Of a stretch of 23,379 nucleotides of DNA, positions 1-7,497 are shown piece after piece. The number at the start of each line of letters is the position of its first letter. Positions within the stretch are counted from its first letter, which is position 1. Origin of the DNA: JBAZLV01 sp041650055 (GTDB lineage Bacteria > Nitrospirota > UBA9217); the NCBI GenBank assembly GCA_041650055.1, contig JBAZLV010000032.1, positions 1-23,379 on the forward strand, given 5' to 3'. The notes beneath the pieces are model-generated. The model saw nothing but the letters and a program-made list of their open reading frames with translations, had not been told where the DNA came from and did no database searches. A program made the translations under genes and the position numbers.

Positions 1-1
1 A

Positions 2-1627
2 AGCGCTCCTCTGACATTCAGGGATAGAGTTCTCGGCGTTATTACCCTCTATAAAAAACACGAGAACCAGTCATTTCGCCAGGATGAGCTCATGTTCCTG
101 ACAACAATTGCAAGCAGCGGTGCCGCAGCCGTTGAAAATGCCGCCATGTATCAGCGCATGGAATATCTCGCTGCGGAAGCACGGACGCGGGCACAGGAAT
201 TATCCATTCTATATGATATCGGCACTGCCATGAGCATGACCCTCAATCTTGACCGGCTTCTCAGGATCATTTTAACCGCGGCAACTATGGGAGGAAGCGG
301 GCTCGGCTTTAACCGGTCGCTTCTTTTCCTGATCAATGAACGCACGAATATCCTGCAGGGCATGATGGGAGTCGGTCCGTCAACCTGGGAAGAAGCGGGA
401 CAGGCATGGAACGAAGTTGCAACCAAACATAAAAGCCTCGTCGAATGGATACAGACCGGCGAACTCTTCGAACACCGCGATCCCTTGCTGAATACTCTGG
501 CACGCAGCATCAGGGTTCCGCTCAATCCTCAGGAGGGCGTCCTCGCTCTTACCGTGCTGACAAAAAAACCATACAACATCGTAAATGCCACTTCGAGCCC
601 GATTGTCCCAAAGGAACTTCGAGAGACACTCGGGGTCGACAATTTTGCAACGGTACCGCTCGTTGCCAAGGACCGAGTTATCGGCATCATTGTGGTGGAT
701 AACAAGTTCAATCAGCGTCCGATCACGGACAAGGATATTCGCTTCTTTACGTTGTTCGCTCACCAGGCAGCGCTGGCAATCGAAAACGCCATCATTCATA
801 CCAACATTGAGACCATGAACAAGGATATCCGTGCACTGCATGAGCAGCTGGTCCAGTCTGAAAAAATGGCAGCGCTCGGTTCCATGATCGCGGAAATAAC
901 GCATGAAATCAGAAATCCGCTGGTATCGCTCGGTGGTTTTGCCCGCAGGCTCGCAAAAAAAATAACCGAGGGGGAAGAACGGAAGTACATTGACATTATT
1001 TTGAATGAAGTGTCGAGGCTTGAAGGAATCATTCAGGACAACCTTGGATACATCAAGGAAGCAGCTCCTCAATTCTCCGAAACGGATATGAACTCCGTTC
1101 TGTCCGATATTCTGTTTCTGTACGAGGAAGAGCTTGCCCAACGGCACATCCATGTGGAAACCGGTTTTTCGCCTGAGCTTCCGTTTCTGCTGGTCGACGC
1201 CCGGCAGATAAAACAAGCCGTCATCAATATTATAAAAAATGCAATGGACGCCATGGAAAAAGGCGGGACCCTGAGCATCAAAACATTCTATGAGCCGGAA
1301 CTCAAAAAAGCGATGGTAGAAATCGGAGATACCGGCCCGGGAATATCACCAAAGGCAATGCATAGTATTTTTAATCCCTACTATACAACGAAACCGCGCG
1401 GCACCGGCCTCGGATTGCCGATCGCGAACAGGATCATCCGGGCGCATGGCGGAAAAATTGAAATAAAAACCAAGGAAACCGGGGGCGCAATTTTTGTGAT
1501 TAAACTACCGCATCCGGCCACTCTCGTTACCACTGAACAGCAGAATAATTCTCAGGATGTTGACGAACTGGGAAATCTTCTGCAGGCTGAACAAGGAGGA
1601 ATAAATGAAAAAAATACTGGTTGTTGA
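2..1627 (+). CDS. GAF-GAF sensor histidine kinase (5' end outside window)
   Basis: Reading is open from base 2, so the gene starts upstream; the first ATG at 92 lies inside the end of a GAF domain and is not a start. Counting from base 2, the end of one GAF domain (about 1-50) is followed by a short helix, a second GAF domain (about 60-265), a HisKA dimerisation/phosphoacceptor segment with the H-box EITHEIRNPL (His301), then HATPase_c with the N-box NIIKNAMDAM, the G1 box DTGPG and the G2 box GTGLGLPI. All catalytic motifs look intact. No membrane segment is seen in this part, so it looks like a cytoplasmic sensor of a small ligand or redox signal. It autophosphorylates His301 and should pass phosphate to the next gene, whose start overlaps its 3' end by 23 nt. 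The tail after the kinase domain (about 35 residues) is Gln/Asn-rich. Confidence 0.93.
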   Translation, partial: SAPLTFRDRVLGVITLYKKHENQSFRQDELMFLTTIASSGAAAVENAAMYQRMEYLAAEARTRAQELSILYDIGTAMSMTLNLDRLLRIILTAATMGGSGLGFNRSLLFLINERTNILQGMMGVGPSTWEEAGQAWNEVATKHKSLVEWIQTGELFEHRDPLLNTLARSIRVPLNPQEGVLALTVLTKKPYNIVNATSSPIVPKELRETLGVDNFATVPLVAKDRVIGIIVVDNKFNQRPITDKDIRFFTLFAHQAALAIENAIIHTNIETMNKDIRALHEQLVQSEKMAALGSMIAEITHEIRNPLVSLGGFARRLAKKITEGEERKYIDIILNEVSRLEGIIQDNLGYIKEAAPQFSETDMNSVLSDILFLYEEELAQRHIHVETGFSPELPFLLVDARQIKQAVINIIKNAMDAMEKGGTLSIKTFYEPELKKAMVEIGDTGPGISPKAMHSIFNPYYTTKPRGTGLGLPIANRIIRAHGGKIEIKTKETGGAIFVIKLPHPATLVTTEQQNNSQDVDELGNLLQAEQGGINEKNTGC

Positions 1628-1955
1628 TGACGAGGAAAATATCAGGGAATTATATAAGGAAGAATTTCAGGAAATGGGCTACGTGGTAACGACCGTACCA
1701 GATGGCATCCGGGCGCTCGAAATCATGGATACGACATCGTTTGATCTGGTTACGCTCGATATGCGCATGCCGGGAATGGACGGCATTGAAGCCCTGCGCA
1801 GGATGAAGGAAAAGAACCCGGCCATTCCAGTGATTATTTGCACAGCCTACGAGGAATATAAACAGGATTTCAGCAGCTGGAGCTCCGATGCGTATGTGGT
1901 AAAATCAGCGGACATGACACACCTGCGCGAGACCGTCAAGAAACTGCTGGCATGA
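1605..1955 (+). CDS. single-domain CheY-like response regulator
   Basis: 116 residues forming one receiver domain with no output domain. The acidic pocket (Asp8, Asp9), phosphoacceptor Asp52 in LDMRMPG, Thr80 and Lys100 are all present. The start is supported by AAGGAGG seven bases upstream, inside the end of the histidine kinase gene. It overlaps the kinase by 23 nt and the following methyltransferase by the four bases ATGA, so the three genes are almost certainly one transcript. Because it lacks a DNA-binding or enzymatic domain, it probably works by protein-protein contact or as a phosphorelay intermediate; the partner is not visible here. Confidence 0.95.
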   Translation: MKKILVVDDEENIRELYKEEFQEMGYVVTTVPDGIRALEIMDTTSFDLVTLDMRMPGMDGIEALRRMKEKNPAIPVIICTAYEEYKQDFSSWSSDAYVVKSADMTHLRETVKKLLA

Positions 1956-3241
1956 ACGACATCACGAACGTTGTCATAGAAAAACTGGTTTCCGGAGGAA
2001 AAGGGCTGGGAAGACTTGCGACCGGCCAGGCTGTTTTTGTGAACGGAGTACTTCCCGGGGAACAGGTTGAGATTCTCATAAAAAGAAAACGAAAAGGTTT
2101 TCTGGAAGCTGATCCCGTCAGGATAGTCCAGCCTTCAGAAGACCGCATTCCTCTGCCCTGTGAAGGAGAAAAGCAGTGCACCGGTGCCACCTGGCCGCAT
2201 ATTGCCTATCCTGCACAGCTTCGGTTCAAGGCTGAAATTCTGCTCGATACCCTCAAGCGAATCGGCGGACTTGAACCGCGTAATATCCTTCCCATTATTC
2301 CTTCTCCGAGGGTTGATCATTACCGTTTACGAACCCAGTTCAATGTTCGGATGCAGAATGGGAAACAGCGAATCGGTTTTTTTCGTCAAGGTTCTTATGA
2401 TCTTATTGAAGTGGAAGATGCCTTCCTGCTTCATCCTGTTATCAATAAAACAGTCAGCGCCATTCGATCATTGACAGCGGAACTGCCGCTCCTCTGCGAG
2501 ATTCATATCAATACATCGCCCGCAGGCGAAGTTCATATTCTTTTTTTCTGCGAACAGGAGCCGATTGCCTCCCTGGATTCTTTTTTTTGCCGGCTGGTGA
2601 ATGCGGTTCCAGAGGTCATCGGGCTGAGCGGATTCGTCCGAAAAAAATATGCATTTTCATTCGGCAAAAATCAACTCACTCTTTCGCTGGGCAATCTGAC
2701 ACTGCATGCAACAGAAGGAAATTTCTATCAGGTCAACTGGGATCAGAATAAAAATATGGTGAGTACGGTCATGGATTTCACTTCTCCTGCAGGAACGGAA
2801 ACCATCCTCGATCTGTACTGTGGAATCGGAAATTTTTCACTGCCTCTTGCACAGCGAGCAGCAACCGTTATCGGAATCGAGTCAGGCTTCTCAGCAATAC
2901 AGGATGCGCAGGCAAATGCCGAGTTGAACAATATCCGGAACGTTGAATTTATCGCAGACGACATGCAGAAGGGATTGAAAGTGCTTCTGAGTAGAAAAAT
3001 AAGGCCTGACCTCATTGTACTTGATCCGCCGCGAGCAGGAGCGACATTAAAAACGCTTGAACGCATTCTTGCCCTTGTCCCGAAAAAAATCATCTACGTC
3101 TCATGCAATCCGTCTACCCTCGCTCGAGACCTCAAATATTTTCATCTCTTCGGGTTCCGTCTGAATCGTCTTCAACCCATCGATATGTTTCCGTACACCT
3201 ATCACATCGAATGTGTCGCCGAGATGCTCCGGGAAGAATAG
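1952..3241 (+). CDS. TrmA/RlmCD-family RNA uracil-C5 methyltransferase
   Basis: 429 residues. An N-terminal TRAM-like RNA-binding domain (about 1-60) is followed by the RNA-recognition part and a Rossmann SAM-methyltransferase domain. Visible motifs are FYQVN (258-262), the SAM loop DLYCGIGNF (288-296), LDPPRAG (357-363), the catalytic nucleophile Cys385 in YVSCNPSTL, and the C-terminal DMFPYTYHIE with the general-base Glu420. It should transfer a methyl group from SAM to C5 of a uridine in 23S rRNA or tRNA; the exact site cannot be told. The [4Fe-4S] site of RlmD-type members is eroded: the usual CGGC is CTGA (Cys70 and Cys76 remain), and the later cluster Cys before LLHP is Ala. It starts on the ATGA overlap with the response regulator. 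Confidence 0.93.
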   Translation: MNDITNVVIEKLVSGGKGLGRLATGQAVFVNGVLPGEQVEILIKRKRKGFLEADPVRIVQPSEDRIPLPCEGEKQCTGATWPHIAYPAQLRFKAEILLDTLKRIGGLEPRNILPIIPSPRVDHYRLRTQFNVRMQNGKQRIGFFRQGSYDLIEVEDAFLLHPVINKTVSAIRSLTAELPLLCEIHINTSPAGEVHILFFCEQEPIASLDSFFCRLVNAVPEVIGLSGFVRKKYAFSFGKNQLTLSLGNLTLHATEGNFYQVNWDQNKNMVSTVMDFTSPAGTETILDLYCGIGNFSLPLAQRAATVIGIESGFSAIQDAQANAELNNIRNVEFIADDMQKGLKVLLSRKIRPDLIVLDPPRAGATLKTLERILALVPKKIIYVSCNPSTLARDLKYFHLFGFRLNRLQPIDMFPYTYHIECVAEMLREE

Positions 3242-3266
3242 GAAAATGGATACCTCATCCACATTC

Positions 3267-4457
3267 TTAAGGACGTGTGCTCGTTGCCTGGGAAGCAACT
3301 TCCTTGACAGGAGCCAATGAAAGACTTGGCATGGTCGTCGTTATCTGGGAGAACGTCAACGTAGATTGGGATAGTGCCTGCTGGGTGGTTGAAGGCTTGG
3401 TGACTGTGGGAGACGAGAAATCGTTCCGCATCGGTATGTTTTCTGCCGTTGAATGGTAATAGTGCCATGCACCGGCCGCAGCAAGAATGATAATGGCACT
3501 CGCAGCGATCAAAACCTTTTTAAGGGATAGCTTTCTGGAATAATTATTCGGAACAGCCACCGTATCATGGTCAGAAACGGCTTCAAACACGTTCACTTCC
3601 ACAAGGTAATCAGAAATTCTCCTGAGTGAAGATGCCTTGGTCGTTTTTCCGGCAAGCCGCCTGCCAAGTTTCTTTTCAATTTCAAGCATGGATCCATAAC
3701 GACGGTTCGGTTTTTTCTTCAAGCATCGTTTAATGATCCGCTGGAGCGTCCAGGGTACATTTTTATTAATCCGCCGGGGCGGCGAAACCCGGTCTTTCAC
3801 AATCTTTGCGCTTACTGCGCGAGTTTCTTCGTCCTGGAATGGTTTTACACCGGTAAACATTTCGTACAGCACAATGCCGAGTGAAAAAATATCCGACCGG
3901 GCATCAAGCTGCTGTCCGAGAACCTGTTCAGGAGACATATAGGCAGGCGTCCCGATCAAGGTACCGGGCAGGGTCAGGGATTCAAGGTTTCTCGTATGCG
4001 CAATCCCGAAGTCCATCAGCTTGACCTCGCCGTTCCGCTTGATCATGATATTACCGGGTTTAATATCCCGATGAATCAAGCCCCGCATATGCGCATACTC
4101 AAGCGCACTGCATATCTGGAGCGCGATCATGATCCCTATTTCAACGGGCAACGGCCCGGTCTTCTCGATGATATGGCAGAGATCGGTTCCATCAACGTAT
4201 TCCATGACAATGCAATACGTCGGTTTTTTCCAGTAATCGTAGATATGCACAATGTTTTCATGCTGCAAGGACGCGGCAACCTTGCTTTCCCGTTCGAACC
4301 GGCGAACAATCTGGCCATCAGCGTGATATGATTTTTTCAGTTCTTTAATTGCGACCAACCGGTCAAGAGATTTCTGAACAGCCTTGTACACAATGGCCAT
4401 CCCGCCGATACCGATTTCATTCACGATTTCGTACTCGTCTTTTATGTGCTTTGGCAT
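3267..4457 (-). CDS. membrane-anchored Ser/Thr protein kinase (PknB/PrkC-like)
   Basis: 396 residues. The Hanks-type kinase domain (about 9-265) has a Gly-rich loop GIGGMAIVY (16-24), Lys38 in VAIKEL, HRDIKPGN with Asp131 and Asn136, DFG (149-151), the activation segment with TLIGTPAYMSPEQ, and the RSDIFSLG helix. A juxtamembrane linker is followed by one transmembrane helix (about 315-333) and a Ser/Thr/Pro-rich tail of about 60 residues without PASTA repeats, presumably outside the inner membrane. All catalytic residues are present. It is the last gene of an FHA-PP2C-kinase operon and lies 34 nt behind the phosphatase. A GAGGG sits about ten bases before the ATG. It converges with the methyltransferase gene, with only 25 bp between stops and no terminator seen there. 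The extracytoplasmic tail suggests an envelope sensor, but no ligand can be proposed. Confidence 0.95.
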   Translation of the reverse strand: MPKHIKDEYEIVNEIGIGGMAIVYKAVQKSLDRLVAIKELKKSYHADGQIVRRFERESKVAASLQHENIVHIYDYWKKPTYCIVMEYVDGTDLCHIIEKTGPLPVEIGIMIALQICSALEYAHMRGLIHRDIKPGNIMIKRNGEVKLMDFGIAHTRNLESLTLPGTLIGTPAYMSPEQVLGQQLDARSDIFSLGIVLYEMFTGVKPFQDEETRAVSAKIVKDRVSPPRRINKNVPWTLQRIIKRCLKKKPNRRYGSMLEIEKKLGRRLAGKTTKASSLRRISDYLVEVNVFEAVSDHDTVAVPNNYSRKLSLKKVLIAASAIIILAAAGAWHYYHSTAENIPMRNDFSSPTVTKPSTTQQALSQSTLTFSQITTTMPSLSLAPVKEVASQATSTRP

Positions 4458-4491
4458 GAGAACAATTCCCTCGAATGCATTCTGCGATACA

Positions 4492-5253
4492 TTATAGTTC
4501 CTTTACCCACACAACCACGGCCGTGATATTGTCCACTCCGCCTTGATCATTTGCCGCGTGAAGAAGATTCTTTACCGCCTCTTCAGGAGACGATGTTGAA
4601 ATAATCGTTTTAATTTCTGAATCGCTGAGCATTTCAGTCAGGCCATCAGTGCAAAGAAGAAACCGGTCATCACGGTGAATCTGATGTTCAATGAATTCCG
4701 GTTCGACCGGATCATCGATGCCCAGGGCGCGGGTAATCACATGCCGGTACGGGCTCATTCTCGCTTCATCCTTGGTCATAATCCCCGTGGCAACATATTC
4801 GGCAACAAAGGAATGATCGTGCGTCAGCTGCTGTAATTTCTCCTCGCGAAGGAGATAGCACCTGCTGTCCCCGATATTCGCGATGCAGGCGCGTTCCTTG
4901 CGTATGAGAAGCGCGGTCAGCGTTGTCCCCATACTCGCAAGCACGGGATCGTCAGCTCTTTGAATTCGGATTTGCTTATTTGCGAGAGCAAGCGCCTGCT
5001 GCAACCCCGACAGCACCCGATCCGAAGCAGGAGCAAATCCTGCCGGAGGAGTCCTGTCCTTTTCACTCAGGAGATCCGGCAGAACCGCAGCAATAGTTTC
5101 AACTGCAATACGGCTTGCCACTTCGCCGCCTTCATTTCCACCAATTCCGTCAGCCGCTGCATAAAGATACAGGCTGTCATTGACAAGAAAGGCGTCTTCG
5201 TTATTGTTCCGTTTTTTGCCGGGATCCGTCCCGCCGAAAGAAATAATCTGCAT
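4492..5253 (-). CDS. PP2C (PPM) family Ser/Thr protein phosphatase
   Basis: 253 residues, the usual size of stand-alone bacterial PP2C enzymes such as PrpC/Stp. Metal and phosphate motifs are complete: RNNNEDAF with Asp20, ADGIGG with Asp35/Gly36, MGTT (108-111), NIGDSR (126-131), CTDGL with Asp203, and GGVDNIT with Asp241. It removes phosphate from Ser/Thr, most likely opposing the kinase encoded 34 nt downstream. Its ATG overlaps the stop of the upstream FHA gene in the string TAATG, so translation is probably coupled; no strong Shine-Dalgarno is needed or seen. No membrane segment is present, so it is cytoplasmic. Confidence 0.96.
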   Translation of the reverse strand: MQIISFGGTDPGKKRNNNEDAFLVNDSLYLYAAADGIGGNEGGEVASRIAVETIAAVLPDLLSEKDRTPPAGFAPASDRVLSGLQQALALANKQIRIQRADDPVLASMGTTLTALLIRKERACIANIGDSRCYLLREEKLQQLTHDHSFVAEYVATGIMTKDEARMSPYRHVITRALGIDDPVEPEFIEHQIHRDDRFLLCTDGLTEMLSDSEIKTIISTSSPEEAVKNLLHAANDQGGVDNITAVVVWVKEL

Positions 5254-5744
5254 TATGTGATCTCGTAGGTTCTGGCAACACCCGTTTCTTCCAAAACAAA
5301 CTGGAGCGTTGTATTCCCAATGACAAAAACATCAGCGTGGTGCAGGTCAGCCTGTTGGATCAGCGCCCCTTTAAGGGACGTGCCGTTCGTGCTGTCAAGG
5401 TCTTTGAGGATATACGCTCCTTCATGCATAATAACGGCAACATGCTGACGAGATATCAGGGGGTCTCGAAGAGCGATATCAGCCAGGGTATCCCTTCCGA
5501 TCACCGTATAATTTTTTTCGATCGGATACTCCATGCCTTCTGCGTATCCTTTTAAAATAACGAGTGAGCCCTGAAACCGACTGGAGTTCTTTTTCACTGC
5601 TGGTAAAGGTCTTAAAATTTTCGTTTGATCGTTCTGCTCGTCCGGTCTGATCATGAAGCATGCAGCTGATCCCCGGTTTGTATAATAGGATAACCGTGGC
5701 GAAACGTCAAGGTAAAGCCTGTTTTTTAATCCGCGAAATATCAT
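5253..5744 (-). CDS. FHA-domain phosphothreonine-binding protein
   Basis: 163 residues. I place the start at 5744 because GGGAGGA (5751-5757) lies six bases upstream; an in-frame ATG at 5798 would add 18 residues without such a site. A Thr-containing N-terminal region (1-58) precedes an FHA domain (about 61-153) with GRD (83-85), SRQH (98-101) and the STNGT loop (118-122), all the residues used to bind phosphothreonine. The N-terminal part may be the kinase target and the FHA its reader, as in GarA-type proteins, but that is inference. First gene of the operon; its stop overlaps the phosphatase start (TAATG). It is divergent from the sigma-54 activator with 62 bp between the starts. Confidence 0.9.
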   Translation of the reverse strand: MIFRGLKNRLYLDVSPRLSYYTNRGSAACFMIRPDEQNDQTKILRPLPAVKKNSSRFQGSLVILKGYAEGMEYPIEKNYTVIGRDTLADIALRDPLISRQHVAVIMHEGAYILKDLDSTNGTSLKGALIQQADLHHADVFVIGNTTLQFVLEETGVARTYEIT

Positions 5745-5770
5745 CTGATATCCTCCCTTCAAAGTTAAGA

Positions 5771-5799
5771 GTTTCATTTTTAGCATTGTGTGATACAAT
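5771..5799 (+). promoter_or_regulatory. candidate extended -10 promoter of the FHA activator gene
   Basis: TGATACAAT at 5791-5799 fits an extended -10 (TGn plus TACAAT). The -35 region 17 bp upstream (GTTTCA) is weak, as is common for extended -10 promoters. Predicted initiation falls at about 5806, next to the ATG at 5807, so the mRNA would be leaderless. Confidence 0.35.
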
Positions 5800-5806
5800 A
5801 ACGAGT

Positions 5807-7117
5807 ATGAAAAAAAGCGATAGAACAGAAATCCTGAGCACCATGCATCAGCAGCCGCTTGTTCTCAAATCAGCCGGATTTACTGTTACGACCGGCCAGG
5901 ACGCAGGAAAGAAACTGGTGATTCAAAAACCGCTTGTTTCCATCGGCACCCTGCCGGAAAATGACTTTGTTTTGAGCGATCCGACCGTTTCTCGCAGGCA
6001 TGCAGTGATCGAGGAACAAAAAAACGGCTACGTGCTTCGCGACCTGAACAGCACAAATGGAACGTTTCTAGATGATGTTCGGGTGCGTGAAGCCTATCTT
6101 GCGCCCGGAGCCCGGATCCGATTTGGAAACTCAGAGCTTTCCTTCCTTCCGCACGAAGAGCGGATCGAAAACCTTGCCAGCACGCGCGACCGCTTTGGCG
6201 ATCTGATCGGCTCTTCAGCGCCTATGCGCGAGGTGTATGGAATTCTTGAACGCATCGCTCCCACCGATGTCACGGTGCTGCTTGAAGGCGAGACGGGGAC
6301 CGGGAAGGAACTTGCAGCACGTGCCATTCATACCCAGAGTCGCAGAGCCGCAAACTCGTTCATCGTGGTGGATTGCGGCGCTATTGCACCGAATCTTATT
6401 GAGAGCGAACTGTTCGGACATGAAAAAGGCGCCTTCACCGATGCGGTCAAAAGCCGCCAGGGAGCATTCGAGCTTGCGCATGAAGGAACCATATTTCTGG
6501 ATGAGATCGGCGAGCTCTCTCTGGAACTCCAGCCGAAACTTTTACGGGCCCTTGACCAGCGCGAAACCAAACGGGTAGGTGCTGACAAGCCCATGACCGT
6601 TAATGCTCGCGTCATTTCCGCCACCAACAAGAACCTTGAAAAAGAAGTCCAGGCCGGAAGGTTTCGAGAAGACCTTTATTACCGGCTTTCCGTTGTCCGG
6701 GTACACATGCCCCCGCTTCGCGGCAGAAAAGAAGATATCCAGACGATCTCGACCCGCATGCTGACCGGAATATCCTCCGAGGTCAATAAAACAATTACCG
6801 GGTTTGCGCCCGAAGCTCTGGCAGCGCTCATGGCCTATTCCTGGCCAGGAAACGTACGCGAACTTCGGAATGTGCTCGGAAGAGCCGCGGCCCTGTGCGA
6901 CGGGAAAAAAATTGAAGCAAAAAATCTTTTCCTGTCTCATCTGAGAAAGAGCGCTGTTTCTGAATTAAGCGGAAAAACATTACAGGAGATCGAGAAAGCC
7001 GCCATCGAAGCCACTCTCAAGTCCGTCTCCGGAAACAAAACCGAGGCAGCAAAAGGACTCGGGATTGCCTATTCCACCCTGTATGAAAAGATCAAAAAAT
7101 ACGGCATCAAGGAATAA
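5807..7117 (+). CDS. FHA-domain sigma-54-dependent transcriptional activator (Fis-type HTH)
   Basis: 436 residues from the ATG at 5807; the frame stays open to an ATG at 5660, but that would run through the divergent FHA gene. Domains: FHA (about 25-115) with SRRH (62-65) and STNGT (82-86) conserved; AAA+ central domain (about 132-360) with Walker A GETGTGKE (161-168), the sigma-54 contact loop GAFTDA (208-213, usual form GAFTGA), Walker B IFLDEIGE, the FREDLYYRL motif, and WPGNVREL (346-353); C-terminal Fis-like HTH (about 406-431). It should open sigma-54 promoters after its FHA domain reads a phosphothreonine, in place of the usual receiver input. Both Ser/Thr kinases in the window are plausible upstream signals. 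It is transcribed away from the FHA-PP2C-kinase operon. No Shine-Dalgarno precedes the ATG. Confidence 0.93.
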   Translation: MKKSDRTEILSTMHQQPLVLKSAGFTVTTGQDAGKKLVIQKPLVSIGTLPENDFVLSDPTVSRRHAVIEEQKNGYVLRDLNSTNGTFLDDVRVREAYLAPGARIRFGNSELSFLPHEERIENLASTRDRFGDLIGSSAPMREVYGILERIAPTDVTVLLEGETGTGKELAARAIHTQSRRAANSFIVVDCGAIAPNLIESELFGHEKGAFTDAVKSRQGAFELAHEGTIFLDEIGELSLELQPKLLRALDQRETKRVGADKPMTVNARVISATNKNLEKEVQAGRFREDLYYRLSVVRVHMPPLRGRKEDIQTISTRMLTGISSEVNKTITGFAPEALAALMAYSWPGNVRELRNVLGRAAALCDGKKIEAKNLFLSHLRKSAVSELSGKTLQEIEKAAIEATLKSVSGNKTEAAKGLGIAYSTLYEKIKKYGIKE

Positions 7118-7134
7118 ACAGCTTCGCTGTTATT
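7113..7134 (+). terminator. weak hairpin at the end of the activator gene
   Basis: Arms AATA-A-ACAGC and GCTGT-TATT around TTC form a stem with one bulged base, overlapping the activator stop codon. No T-run follows, so it is at best a weak or factor-assisted terminator or a 3'-end stabiliser. Confidence 0.25.
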
Positions 7135-7150
7135 GCATGAATACTATATC

Positions 7151-7179
7151 TTGACAAGGTGAAAACCGTTTATTATACT
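7151..7179 (+). promoter_or_regulatory. sigma-70 promoter for the small membrane protein
   Basis: TTGACA (7151-7156) and TATACT (7174-7179) are separated by exactly 17 bp, with one mismatch to consensus in the -10. Initiation is expected near 7186, giving a leader of about 45 nt. This is the best sigma-70 promoter in the window, so the small gene is likely well expressed and independent of the activator. Confidence 0.75.
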
Positions 7180-7230
7180 GCTCGCATATCTGCACGAAAC
7201 AGCAGCTTTATGCATGCAAAGGACCTTTAA

Positions 7231-7497
7231 ATGAAAACCGAAACAAGCTGGCGCGGAATTGTCGGAATATGGTTCACGACGCTGAGCGTCTATACCACGT
7301 TTCTCTTTACGAATATTATATTCGGCGTCATTGTCGGCGCTTTTACTTCCTGGCTGCTTTCGATCACGTTTATCGGAGCCTGGGTCGTGGATGGCCTTAA
7401 GATTCTCGGAGTCGCCGTGGAAAACGAGTCACTCTACAAACTGGGAGCAGCAGCAGGTTTCTTCGCCGGTTTTCTGAAATTCAAGGTTGAAAAATAA
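7231..7497 (+). CDS. small integral membrane protein of unknown function
   Basis: 88 residues, strongly hydrophobic. Two long membrane segments are visible (about 10-34 and 36-60), and a shorter Ala/Gly/Phe-rich one (about 70-84) precedes a basic C-terminus (KFKVEK). AAGGA lies about eight bases before the ATG, and a near-consensus sigma-70 promoter precedes the gene. I do not recognise the family. It sits between the activator and the second kinase, and its last 17 bases overlap the 3' end of that kinase gene on the other strand. A role in the signalling island is possible only by position. Confidence 0.75.
   Translation: MKTETSWRGIVGIWFTTLSVYTTFLFTNIIFGVIVGAFTSWLLSITFIGAWVVDGLKILGVAVENESLYKLGAAAGFFAGFLKFKVEK

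Noticed and set aside
380..1216. Long open frame opposite the histidine kinase
   Set aside because: It lies wholly inside a gene with complete kinase motifs, shows no domain and has no initiation site.
3242..3266. Terminator between the convergent methyltransferase and kinase genes
   Set aside because: Only a 4-bp stem (GGAT/ATCC) without a T-run is visible.
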